Positions 15,586-22,301 of a DNA stretch of 34,912 bases are shown here, piece by piece; within the stretch, counting starts at the first letter, position 1; each line of letters opens with the position of its first letter. The stretch comes from an uncultured Bacteroidales bacterium (GTDB lineage: Bacteria > Bacteroidota > Bacteroidia > Bacteroidales > WCHB1-69). The stretch is taken from NCBI GenBank assembly GCA_946409645.1, contig CAMJXE010000026.1, forward strand, positions 1-34,912. The letters are read 5' to 3'. The notes under the pieces are model-generated. The model was given only the letters and a program-made list of their open reading frames with translations. It ran no database searches and was not told the origin of the DNA. Position numbers and translations under genes: made by a program.

Positions 15586-16164
15586 TTAGAGGAGAGTAAC
15601 GGGTTCAATCTTGTTCAGTTCGTCGAGGGTGTGCAGGACGAAGTCGCGGAGAGTGGGGGAGATGGCATGGACGCGTTGCTGCCAGGTGGGGATGTCTATG
15701 TCGAGGTGGTCGGAGACGATTTTGAAGGAGACGTAAGGCTTTCCGTAGTGGTGAGCGATAGAGAAGAGCGAGGAGGACTCCATATCGAAGCAGTCGGCGG
15801 TTTCTCTCAGATGTTGCAGGAAATCAGCCGAATAGACATGTGGAGATACAAAACAATCGGAGGAGAAGAGTTTGCCGTCGATGGTCTCCGGTATGTCGAT
15901 GGGCAGTCGGTCGGTGAGCATGGGGCGGTCAAGGAACTGAGCACCTCCTGAAACGATCTCCGTGATGCGCACCAAGCTGCCCACTGGCAAGGAATGTGCA
16001 CCGGCTGTTCCGATGTTCATGATTGTAAAATCTTCATTACCATGTTTTTGAATGAATTGCAACATGGCTTCGGTCGCACATTCTCGACCGATTCCTGTCA
16101 GGTGGACGCGGTCTTTGACATTGCGGACCTCTTCCTCAACAGCTGCAAAAAGAGCAATTTTCAT
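15586..16164 (-). CDS. Purine nucleosidase of the PNP/UDP phosphorylase family (MTAN- or futalosine hydrolase-like)
   Basis: A 192-residue cytosolic enzyme starting MKIALFAAVEEEV at 16164; a longer reading from 16272 would run through the promoter. The fold signature is clear: TIMNIGTAGAHSLPVGSLV, then CFDMESSSLFSIAHHYGKP (the family's MExx ribose-binding block) and FKIVSDHLD (with the catalytic Asp of SD). This pattern is shared by methylthioadenosine/adenosylhomocysteine nucleosidase and by futalosine hydrolase MqnB; the short length fits the latter group a little better, but I cannot decide between them. A TACTTTTG box lies 35 nt upstream. It probably heads a two-gene transcript with the agmatinase-family gene. 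Confidence 0.8.
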   Translation of the reverse strand: MKIALFAAVEEEVRNVKDRVHLTGIGRECATEAMLQFIQKHGNEDFTIMNIGTAGAHSLPVGSLVRITEIVSGGAQFLDRPMLTDRLPIDIPETIDGKLFSSDCFVSPHVYSADFLQHLRETADCFDMESSSLFSIAHHYGKPYVSFKIVSDHLDIDIPTWQQRVHAISPTLRDFVLHTLDELNKIEPVTLL

Positions 16165-16198
16165 ATCGATTGTAGTTGTTAAAAAATGAATAACGGTG

Positions 16199-16206
16199 CA
16201 AAAGTA
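16199..16206 (-). promoter_or_regulatory. Bacteroidetes -7 box, nucleosidase gene
   Basis: Reads TACTTTTG then CACCG on the minus strand, 35 nt before the ATG; no clear -33 TTG. Confidence 0.55.
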
Positions 16207-16286
16207 AGAAATATTTGAATAGATTCGCTGGGGATGTACAATAAAATCAGACAATAGTCGTTTGTGCATCACAAAAAAATACAGAT

Positions 16287-17684
16287 ATGAGACGGAATGT
16301 TTTGAATGTGTTATGTTTGATTTCCCTGTTTTTTGGGTCTATAGGGCTTTCTTGCGCCCAGGAAGAGGGTGTTTGTTTGGCAAAAGCACCTTCGGAAGTG
16401 GTTGTGAACCAGCAGTTTCAATATACGGTGACCACGACCGAGAAAGGAACAATTCTCGATACGGATTTCGGGAAATTCGATTTTGTGGGCGGTCCGAGCA
16501 TGGGTTCCAGCACCTCTATTTCCATTGCGAACGGGCATACAGAGCAGAGCACGCAATACACCTATACATACATTTTGGTCTGCAAACGTGAGGGCACGTT
16601 CACCATTCCGGGTGTCTCCATCTCAGTGGACGGCAAGGTGTTGCGCAGCAATGCCGTGGAGGTGAAGGTGGTGAAAGCCGGCAAACAGTCCCAGGAGAAT
16701 CGATCTGATAACCAGTCTGACTTTTTCCATTTCGAATGGCCTGATTTCAATTTCTTCGGTGGGGATTCGCGCTCTCAACAACCTCAATCCAAATCTGAAA
16801 GTGTTGAATATAAGGACGATATCAAGAAGAACGACCTTTTTGTGAAGGCGGAGATTTCTCAAGCGGAGGCCTGGCAGGGCGAAGCGGTAGTGGTCACGCA
16901 CAAACTCTATATCAAGCAGGATATCCGAGGTTACGAAATAGCCCGCGCTAACTATGCTGCCACGGAAGCGCTGTGGCTTGACCGATTAGAACTGAAATAC
17001 GGCGATGAATCCACGGAGACTATCAAAGGTGAGACCTACCATGTTTATACCATCATGCAGACTGCGGCTTATCCGCTGAAAACGGGCAAGGTGACGATTC
17101 CGAAACTTGACCTTATCATACGTATCGGTGTGCCTGCGGTCGTGAAAAATCCTTTCTGGGGCAGCATGACGACGACACGCGCAAAGGACTTTCGTCTTAC
17201 TGCCAACGATTTGACCATCAAGGTGAAACCACTACCCGGAGCTCGTAACGACGGCAAAACTGAAACGGTGGGCCATTTCGATATCTCTGCTTCTATTAAT
17301 AAAACGGAAATATCTGCAAATCAGTCTGTTGTGTTGACGGTGACCGTTTCTGGCAACGGCAATCTGCATCATATTCAAGCTAATGATTTGAACATTGAGT
17401 TTCCTGCCGATTGTGATGTGACATATCCGAAAGTCATTCAGCATATTAGCGCAAAAGGCAATCTCGTGAACGGCTCCAAAACCTTTCAGTTCACACTGAT
17501 CCCGCGTACCGAAGGCGAATTCTTCATTCCCGGAGCCAATTTTACCTATTATGACGATGAAATGCAGAATTATAAGACCATCTCGTCGCAGGATTTCCGT
17601 CTGGAGGTGAAACCAGGTCGCACGCCATCCACCCAAGAGGACGAAAAATCGGACAAGCCAAAAGGAAAGATATATAAGATTTAA
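16287..17684 (+). CDS. BatD-like exported protein
   Basis: A 465-residue protein with an N-terminal signal peptide (MRRNVLNVLCLISLFFGSIGLSCAQ). The first domain has the BatD hallmarks: a beta-rich repeat starting near VCLAKAPSEVVVNQQFQYTV, FVGGPSMGSSTSISI and EGTFTIPGVSISVDGK. A second similar repeat includes FFIPGANFTYYD near the C-terminus, and QPQSKSES-type linker sequence lies in between. BatD (oxygen tolerance, PF13584) usually sits in a batABCDE operon and is nearer 580 residues with a C-terminal membrane helix. Here neither the helix nor bat neighbours are present, and the protein ends in a polar lysine-rich tail. It may be a periplasmic stand-alone relative. No good promoter seen. Confidence 0.82.
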   Translation: MRRNVLNVLCLISLFFGSIGLSCAQEEGVCLAKAPSEVVVNQQFQYTVTTTEKGTILDTDFGKFDFVGGPSMGSSTSISIANGHTEQSTQYTYTYILVCKREGTFTIPGVSISVDGKVLRSNAVEVKVVKAGKQSQENRSDNQSDFFHFEWPDFNFFGGDSRSQQPQSKSESVEYKDDIKKNDLFVKAEISQAEAWQGEAVVVTHKLYIKQDIRGYEIARANYAATEALWLDRLELKYGDESTETIKGETYHVYTIMQTAAYPLKTGKVTIPKLDLIIRIGVPAVVKNPFWGSMTTTRAKDFRLTANDLTIKVKPLPGARNDGKTETVGHFDISASINKTEISANQSVVLTVTVSGNGNLHHIQANDLNIEFPADCDVTYPKVIQHISAKGNLVNGSKTFQFTLIPRTEGEFFIPGANFTYYDDEMQNYKTISSQDFRLEVKPGRTPSTQEDEKSDKPKGKIYKI

Positions 17685-17711
17685 GTCGTGTGACTGCAAC
17701 GAAAGTTTTTG

Positions 17712-17719
17712 TATTTTTG
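17712..17719 (+). promoter_or_regulatory. Bacteroidetes -7 box, Omp28-like gene
   Basis: TATTTTTG then CCCC, 33 nt before the ATG at 17753, just after the BatD-like gene. Confidence 0.6.
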
Positions 17720-17752
17720 CCCCATTCAAAAATAAAGATAAAAACGGAAGAT

Positions 17753-18610
17753 ATGAAGAAAATATTTGTCATGACAATAGCCCTTTTCGGTCTTGTATGC
17801 TTGTTTAGCAAATGTGACAAAATCGAAGGTCCTTATTATGAAATTACTGATAATGAAGATGTTGATGTTTTGTTCCCTGACTTCGACCCGACCACAGTGT
17901 ATCGGAAAATGTTGATTGAGGAATTTACAGGTCACCGTTGCACCAACTGTCCGCAGGGTCATCAGACTTTGGAAACCCTGCATCAGCAGTATGGCGACAC
18001 GTTGATCGCCATCGGCATTCATTATGGATCGTTGGCAAAGCCGCTCGGTGAGACTTTCAGCTACGATTTCAGGACGGAAGTGGGCAATGCCATCGGTACG
18101 GAGTATGGTATCGATGCTATCCCGAAAGCCATTGTGGATCAGGTGTATAAGGAGGGCGGTTGGTCTCGTGACCAATGGGCGACAGTGCTAAAGGCCGTGA
18201 ATCGCACTAATGCTTATGCTGCCATACAGCTCATCAACCAGTATGATGCGGAATATAAAATACTGAAAGTCAATGCTAAAGTGACGATGCTGGACAATTA
18301 TCCCCATCCTGTAAAATTAGCTTTCTACTTGGTAGAAGATGGTATTGTGAAACCGCAAAAGGATGGTAATCAGGATATTCTGAACTATGTCCACAATCAT
18401 GTGTTCCGTGCTTCGTTGAACGGTGTGCACGGTGTGGCGCTCAATAGTGGCAATCCGATTCCCAAGGATGGATTTGAGGTTTATGCGGCCAGTATCGACA
18501 TTTCAGAGACGGATTGGGTGCCTGAGAATTGCCACGTGGTGGCCGTTTTGGCCGATCAGAGCAACAATAATGTGATTCAAGTGGAAAAATTGGATGTGAT
18601 CAGCAGATAA
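17753..18610 (+). CDS. Omp28-related outer-membrane lipoprotein
   Basis: A 285-residue protein; the ATG at 17753 gives a lipoprotein signal ending at C21 (LFSKCDK; lysine before the cysteine is unusual). It resembles Porphyromonas Omp28-related proteins: the block RKMLIEEFTGHRCTNCPQGHQ at residues 51 to about 71 is diagnostic, with a thioredoxin-like CTNC at C63 and C66. The rest (IGIHYGSLAKPL, a DAIPKAIVD segment with the cis-Pro position, and a beta-rich C-terminal half) fits a thioredoxin-like domain followed by an Omp28 beta domain. Cell-surface or periplasmic location is inferred. It has its own -7 box and ends 7 nt before the dehydrogenase gene, so the two may be cotranscribed. Confidence 0.85.
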   Translation: MKKIFVMTIALFGLVCLFSKCDKIEGPYYEITDNEDVDVLFPDFDPTTVYRKMLIEEFTGHRCTNCPQGHQTLETLHQQYGDTLIAIGIHYGSLAKPLGETFSYDFRTEVGNAIGTEYGIDAIPKAIVDQVYKEGGWSRDQWATVLKAVNRTNAYAAIQLINQYDAEYKILKVNAKVTMLDNYPHPVKLAFYLVEDGIVKPQKDGNQDILNYVHNHVFRASLNGVHGVALNSGNPIPKDGFEVYAASIDISETDWVPENCHVVAVLADQSNNNVIQVEKLDVISR

Positions 18611-18617
18611 TATTGAA

Positions 18618-19538
18618 ATGAAGATAGTTGCCGTAGAACCCATCGGGATTTCCGCTGAAAGAGCGGAGCAAATCAAGCAGGATCTCTCTGCAAAAGGGCA
18701 TGAATTTGTCTGGTATCCAGATAGAAAAGAGGATGAAAACACTTTGGCCGAGCGCATGAAAGAGGCTGAAGTGGTGATGATTTCCAACATTCCACTATCT
18801 GCGAATGTGCTCAGTCAGTGTCCGAAGTTGCAATTTTTGGATGTTGCCTTCACCGGTCTCGACCATATTGATCTGGCGTATTGTCAAGCCCATAACATCA
18901 AGGTGAAAAACGCTTCTGGTTATGCGACCGAAGCGGTTGCAGAACTCACTGTGGGTCTGATGATTGATGTATTGCGCAAGATTACCTTTCTCGATGGTTC
19001 GATTCGTCAGGGTGGGACCCGCGGTGCGTTTCTCGGACGAGAGTTGCGCGGAAAGACTGTCGGAGTAGTGGGCACGGGTGCCATCGGTATTCGTACGATT
19101 CAACTGCTGCAAGCATTCGGATGCAACGTGATTGCTTGGAGCAGGACGCAAAAGCCCGAAGTGATGGCTATGGGTGTCTCCTACGTCCGTTTGGACGATT
19201 TGATGCGTTCCAGTGATATCATCACGCTGCATGTGCCGCTCACTACAGAAACCAAACATCTCATTAGCAAGGAGTTGTTGGTTGAATGTAAGCCTACAGC
19301 GGTGCTTGTCAATACGGCTCGTGGGAATGTGGTGGATATGGATGCCTTGGCAGAGTGCCTTTACTCAGGCAAGATCGCGGGAGCGGGCATTGATGTCTAT
19401 GAGAAGGAACCGCCATTGCCGTCAGAGCATCCGTTATTGAAGGCTTCGAACTGCGTGTTGGTTCCCCATGTTGGATATGCCACTCGCGAAGCTTTCGACG
19501 ACCGCATCGATATCATTCTTCGGAATTTATCTGAATAA
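18618..19538 (+). CDS. NAD-dependent D-isomer-specific 2-hydroxyacid dehydrogenase
   Basis: The 306 residues have the two-domain plan of the D-2-hydroxyacid dehydrogenases. Motifs: FTGLDHIDL in the substrate domain, the Rossmann fingerprint GVVGTGAIG in the middle, SDIITLHVPLTTETKHLI, LVNTARGNVVD with the catalytic Arg, GAGIDVYEKEPP with the catalytic Glu region, and VLVPHVGYAT with the catalytic His. Related entries are annotated as glycerate, lactate or phosphoglycerate dehydrogenases; the sequence does not tell the substrate. There is no ACT domain, so it is not the long SerA. It lies 7 nt after the Omp28-like gene and ends in a strong terminator. Confidence 0.9.
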   Translation: MKIVAVEPIGISAERAEQIKQDLSAKGHEFVWYPDRKEDENTLAERMKEAEVVMISNIPLSANVLSQCPKLQFLDVAFTGLDHIDLAYCQAHNIKVKNASGYATEAVAELTVGLMIDVLRKITFLDGSIRQGGTRGAFLGRELRGKTVGVVGTGAIGIRTIQLLQAFGCNVIAWSRTQKPEVMAMGVSYVRLDDLMRSSDIITLHVPLTTETKHLISKELLVECKPTAVLVNTARGNVVDMDALAECLYSGKIAGAGIDVYEKEPPLPSEHPLLKASNCVLVPHVGYATREAFDDRIDIILRNLSE

Positions 19539-19556
19539 AACCAATCCATAAAAATG

Positions 19557-19592
19557 AAAATGGCGTGTATCAAAGTGATGCACGCCATTTTT
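19557..19592 (+). terminator. Intrinsic terminator after the dehydrogenase gene
   Basis: AATGGCGTG pairs with CACGCCATT, extended inward by TATC/GATG (one G-T pair) to about 15 bp around a 5-nt loop, and is followed by TTT. The flanking A and T runs let it act in either direction, also for the T9SS gene on the minus strand. Confidence 0.85.
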
Positions 19593-19593
19593 A

Positions 19594-19690
19594 GTTTCAG
19601 GTTCCAAGTTTCAGGTTTCAAGTCATAAATCCAAACGTCTTACGTCTTACGTCTCACGTCTTACGTCTTAAATCTCAAGACTCAAACCTA
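19594..19690 (-). repeat. Period-7 array after the T9SS cargo gene
   Basis: Read from the T9SS gene's stop (TAG, 19690-19688) the plus-strand-upstream sequence is a run of 7-nt units such as GTTTGAG, TCTTGAG, ATTTAAG, ACGTAAG, ACGTGAG, ACGTAAG, ACGTAAG, then units of TGAAACC/TGAAACT type. The latter match the array at 13691-13803. Confidence 0.85.
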
Positions 19691-21373
19691 TCGTTTCACG
19701 AACTTTGTTGTCATGCTGAGTTTGCCGTCGCTCAAGCGCAAGAAATAATTGCCGGTGGCGAGCTTGCTGGTGCTCATCGTGATTTGGTTGTCGTTGACAG
19801 CTTGCGTGAGGAGGAGTTTGCCATTCATGTCATATACAGCCATGTTGGTCACCTGGAACGCGTTGGTGCGCAGGGATACGGTGAGTTGGTCGCTGACGGG
19901 GTTCGGGTAGATAACCACATCGTTTTCAGTGAGATACTGCGGAAGACCCGTGCCGAGGTCAGCACCCACGCGCGGAATCAGGAAATATTCACCGTAGGAG
20001 ATTTTGTTCACGCCAGTGAGATTCACGGCAGATGTCGGGATGGGAGAGCCCGTGATGCCCTCCACATTGTAGAAGTGCGTCCATAAGCCGTTGCCAGTTT
20101 GTCCATTTTGGGTGAGTGTATATTTCTTGCCATTCTCAAAAGTGCTGGCAGTGAGAGGGTTGATAACCACTCCCTCCATGCGGAGAAGCTCGCATTGGTG
20201 CTCGTTCATATAGCTGACATCTTGTAAATCAGACAATGTGACAGTCAATGGGGTCACATCATTGTAGATAGAGATAGCTGCTTCGTTGTATGATTCAGCA
20301 ACGGCGAACTGCAGCAGACCGTAATAGTCGGTCAGTTTGCCGTAGATGTTGGTGATTTCGTCTCCAGTTTCCAGAGCGCTGGTAATCAGGTTGTTTTGGT
20401 CGTCAATAACGATAGCGCCCGTAGCATCCTGAATGAAAATTTGGTGGCGGTAGGAATCGTTGATGCCCGTGATGATGACGTTTCCGGTGAGTTTATAGAC
20501 ATCGTTTCCGAAATGGGTGCCGTCAATATCCAAGGGATCGGTCCATTTGGCGCGCAGGGCGGCGATGTTGGCCACTTGGAACTCGGGATCCACTCCGTAG
20601 GTGAACGTCAAGGTGTCGGGCGACATCACGTTGCCCAAAATGTCAGCTATATTGTTGACAATCAGAGTATAGGAGTTTCCTTCGGTGAGTGCTGGAGAAA
20701 TAGACAATGTAACCACACTACCGTTCAAAGAGGCGGCGGTGACGGAAATGTTGTTGTCCATCGAATAGTTGCCAACCGTTTCCGCGGATGCTTGGTCAAG
20801 GGGTTCGTTGAATGTGACTGTCAGGGAGTTGTCGTCGGGGACAATGTTGCTAATGACGGGGCCGGCCGTGTCAGGGCCTGCGGTTTGGGAGGTGATGACG
20901 ATGTTGTCGATGAAGAAGCGGGCTTTGGTGGCCTGATAGCTCTTGAACTTGACGGTGGTTGCAGAGGTGCCACCCGTGAAAACCAAGTTGAAGGTGGTGA
21001 ACTGGGTAGTACTCAATCCATCCACGAGATGATCGACGCCATTGACTTCCACGAAGATTCTGGTTTGGTCGTTGTTCCAGGCCTTGATGTCAAAGGAGAC
21101 GGCAAACCCGCCGTTGTTGCCGGAGAGGTCGAGGGCGGGAGTCATGATGAAACCGCCTTCAGCGCTTTTGCCGACTCTCACTTTGCCGGAGCTTGGGTAG
21201 ATCCAGTCGCCGGTCCACCCTGTGGTTTGCATGTATTGGTCCAAGGAGTTGGCGATGGAGACCGTGTTGCTGTCGGTGATGCCCGAGAAATCCTCGTTGA
21301 GGACGACGGTTTGTGCGTTCAGTCCGCAAAGGGCGAACAAAACCGAAAAAATAAGTAAACTTGCTCTTTTCAT
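19688..21373 (-). CDS. Type IX secretion cargo: multidomain cell-surface protein
   Basis: A 561-residue exported protein. A signal peptide ends near LCGLNAQ (residue 21). Residues about 22-165 form a jelly-roll-like domain of the kind found in cleaved-adhesin or choice-of-anchor modules (NEDFSGI at its start, FFIDNIVITSQ at its end). Residues about 170-270 are a bacterial Ig-like SbsA-type domain (GPVISNIVPDDNSLTVTFNEPLD...). Next comes a beta-rich domain of about 190 residues with IFIQDATGAIVIDD and GKLTDYYGLLQF, resembling the OB-fold-like DUF5689 group. The last 75 residues are a type A T9SS sorting domain: YPNPVSDQLTV, AVYDMNGKLL, LATGNYFLRLSDG and FVKR at the end. Its ligand is unknown. 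A TATTTTTG box lies 47 nt upstream. Confidence 0.85.
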   Translation of the reverse strand: MKRASLLIFSVLFALCGLNAQTVVLNEDFSGITDSNTVSIANSLDQYMQTTGWTGDWIYPSSGKVRVGKSAEGGFIMTPALDLSGNNGGFAVSFDIKAWNNDQTRIFVEVNGVDHLVDGLSTTQFTTFNLVFTGGTSATTVKFKSYQATKARFFIDNIVITSQTAGPDTAGPVISNIVPDDNSLTVTFNEPLDQASAETVGNYSMDNNISVTAASLNGSVVTLSISPALTEGNSYTLIVNNIADILGNVMSPDTLTFTYGVDPEFQVANIAALRAKWTDPLDIDGTHFGNDVYKLTGNVIITGINDSYRHQIFIQDATGAIVIDDQNNLITSALETGDEITNIYGKLTDYYGLLQFAVAESYNEAAISIYNDVTPLTVTLSDLQDVSYMNEHQCELLRMEGVVINPLTASTFENGKKYTLTQNGQTGNGLWTHFYNVEGITGSPIPTSAVNLTGVNKISYGEYFLIPRVGADLGTGLPQYLTENDVVIYPNPVSDQLTVSLRTNAFQVTNMAVYDMNGKLLLTQAVNDNQITMSTSKLATGNYFLRLSDGKLSMTTKFVKR

Positions 21374-21419
21374 ATTTAAGCTGTTTTTTTAAGAATGATC
21401 CGTTAATTTTTCAGAGGCG

Positions 21420-21427
21420 CAAAAATA
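21420..21427 (-). promoter_or_regulatory. Bacteroidetes -7 box, T9SS cargo gene
   Basis: Reads TATTTTTG then CGCC on the minus strand, 46 nt before the start at 21373. No clear -33 element. Confidence 0.6.
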
Positions 21428-21488
21428 CGAAAAATCTGACACGAAACAGGGTAGGATTTTTTTTGTTACATTATATTTCGGAATTTAG

Positions 21489-21496
21489 TATATTTG
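21489..21496 (+). promoter_or_regulatory. Bacteroidetes -7 box of the 6S-like RNA candidate
   Basis: TATATTTG followed by CACCG; TTTG at 21462-21465 is a possible -33 element with a rather long 23-nt spacer. Transcription would start near 21503. No protein gene of normal size follows for 760 nt. Confidence 0.7.
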
Positions 21497-21502
21497 CACC
21501 GT

Positions 21503-21709
21503 CGAAATGACAGACGTTCTTTGTTTATTATTTATTCTATGATAGGAGCGTATAACTTTCCTTGTCTTTTGAAATTTCCACAAACCAAAAGCACAACAAG
21601 TAGTAAAGTTGTATCGCTCACGTGGTTACGTGGGCTTTACTTTTTTTTGTTGTGCAAGGTCGTGGAAAACCTCAAAAGGCAAGAAGGTCGAGCCTACGTT
21701 CTTTTTTTA
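21503..21709 (+). ncRNA. Candidate structured RNA, long rod with terminator (6S-like)
   Basis: After the promoter at 21489 the sequence 21545-21702 folds into one long imperfect hairpin. Paired parts, outside to inside: 21545-21552 with 21695-21702 (8 bp); a bulge of about 8 against 11 nt; 21561-21572 with 21672-21683 (12 bp); 21575-21581 with 21162-free arm 21662-21668; 21591-21599 with 21647-21655 (GCACAACAA/TTGTTGTGC); 21602-21608 with 21635-21641; and a terminal stem 21617-21623 with 21628-21634 around GGTT. The closing stem runs into TTTTTTT (21702-21708), as in an intrinsic terminator. Rod shape, large internal bulge, own promoter and about 200-nt size suit 6S RNA, the RNA polymerase-binding regulator; the Bacteroidales-1 motif is another candidate. 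The fold was done by eye. Confidence 0.5.
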
Positions 21710-21762
21710 AACACACACCCTTGGGGGCTCAGAGGGTGCGTCATAATGCCGCGATAGTGCAG

Positions 21763-21909
21763 ATGAGAAAAGTTATGAGAAAAAAATCAAACAATTCGGC
21801 AGATATGCAAAACCCGAACAAAGGTACAAACGGGACAAACAAACGGTATGACAAAAACCAAGGAAACAGAGGGAAACAGTTGAACCCTAATCAGAAGTCG
21901 AAAATTTAA
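21763..21909 (+). CDS. Small basic Asn/Lys-rich protein (hypothetical)
   Basis: A 48-codon frame starting MRKVMRKKSNNS and ending QLNPNQKSKI. It is rich in Asn, Lys and Gly and has no hydrophobic core, so if made it is probably disordered and could bind nucleic acid. Composition differs from random frames of the region and it has no rival on the other strand, but it has no recognisable Shine-Dalgarno sequence and I do not recognise the family. It lies 54 nt after the end of the 6S-like RNA candidate, possibly expressed by read-through. Confidence 0.35.
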   Translation: MRKVMRKKSNNSADMQNPNKGTNGTNKRYDKNQGNRGKQLNPNQKSKI

Positions 21910-21940
21910 TAGAAGTATAATCACCAAAAAGAAGATAGAT

Positions 21941-22021
21941 ATGGTAAAAGTAGTTGGAAATATCAATATCCAAAACAAGGTCAAAGCACTTTTGAAAAAT
22001 TTTAAACAATGGTCTTTATGA
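21941..22021 (+). CDS. Very short ORF (26 residues), doubtful
   Basis: MVKVVGNINIQ continues to a basic amphipathic stretch and stops at 22019-22021. It is 31 nt after the previous small ORF and preceded by a purine-rich GAAGATAGAT. Only spacing, start and composition support it. Confidence 0.2.
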   Translation: MVKVVGNINIQNKVKALLKNFKQWSL

Positions 22022-22109
22022 AAAAGAACGTTCAATTCGTTTGAATTAGCGGCTTTTGTGAGTATCGAATTGACTATTTTCCGGTTCTGCATGCTCTTGC
22101 AAGTTTGAG

Positions 22110-22169
22110 ATTCCGTTTGGCTATGGATGGTTTGCGTTGATTTCCTAAAGTTTGCTTGCCAAACGGAAT
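22110..22169 (+). other. 12-bp perfect stem with 36-nt loop in a gene-free stretch
   Basis: ATTCCGTTTGGC (22110-22121) and GCCAAACGGAAT (22158-22169) are exact reverse complements. A second smaller pair, TCAATTCG/CGAATTGA, lies at 22032-22073. I see no gene in 22022-22254; these hairpins and the promoter box at 22258 are all it holds. Confidence 0.6.
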
Positions 22170-22257
22170 GGTGGTGCGATGGTCATCACGATACACGTGG
22201 AATCGTATAGCTGAACCCAGTTCGAATTTCCCCCGTCGTGCCATATTCGGGATTTGT

Positions 22258-22265
22258 TACCTTTG
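22258..22265 (+). promoter_or_regulatory. Bacteroidetes -7 box, esterase gene
   Basis: TACCTTTG followed by CACCC, 37 nt before the ATG at 22302. Confidence 0.65.
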
Positions 22266-22301
22266 CACCCTCAAATGACAGTCTTTAAAATTATACCGAA
22301 A

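Noticed and set aside
20396..21358. Open frame of 320 codons on the plus strand opposite the T9SS cargo gene
   Set aside because: Valine/Gly/Asp-rich shadow; the minus-strand gene has signal peptide, recognised domains and sorting tail.
21494..21757. 87-codon frame over the start of the 6S-like locus
   Set aside because: It begins inside the -7 box, reads through the long hairpin and has no family resemblance.
22185..22250. tRNA-like string with TTCGAAT resembling a T-loop near 22222
   Set aside because: The bases on either side (CCCAG before, TTCCC after) do not form a T-stem, no acceptor stem pairs, and no anticodon arm is found; not a tRNA.
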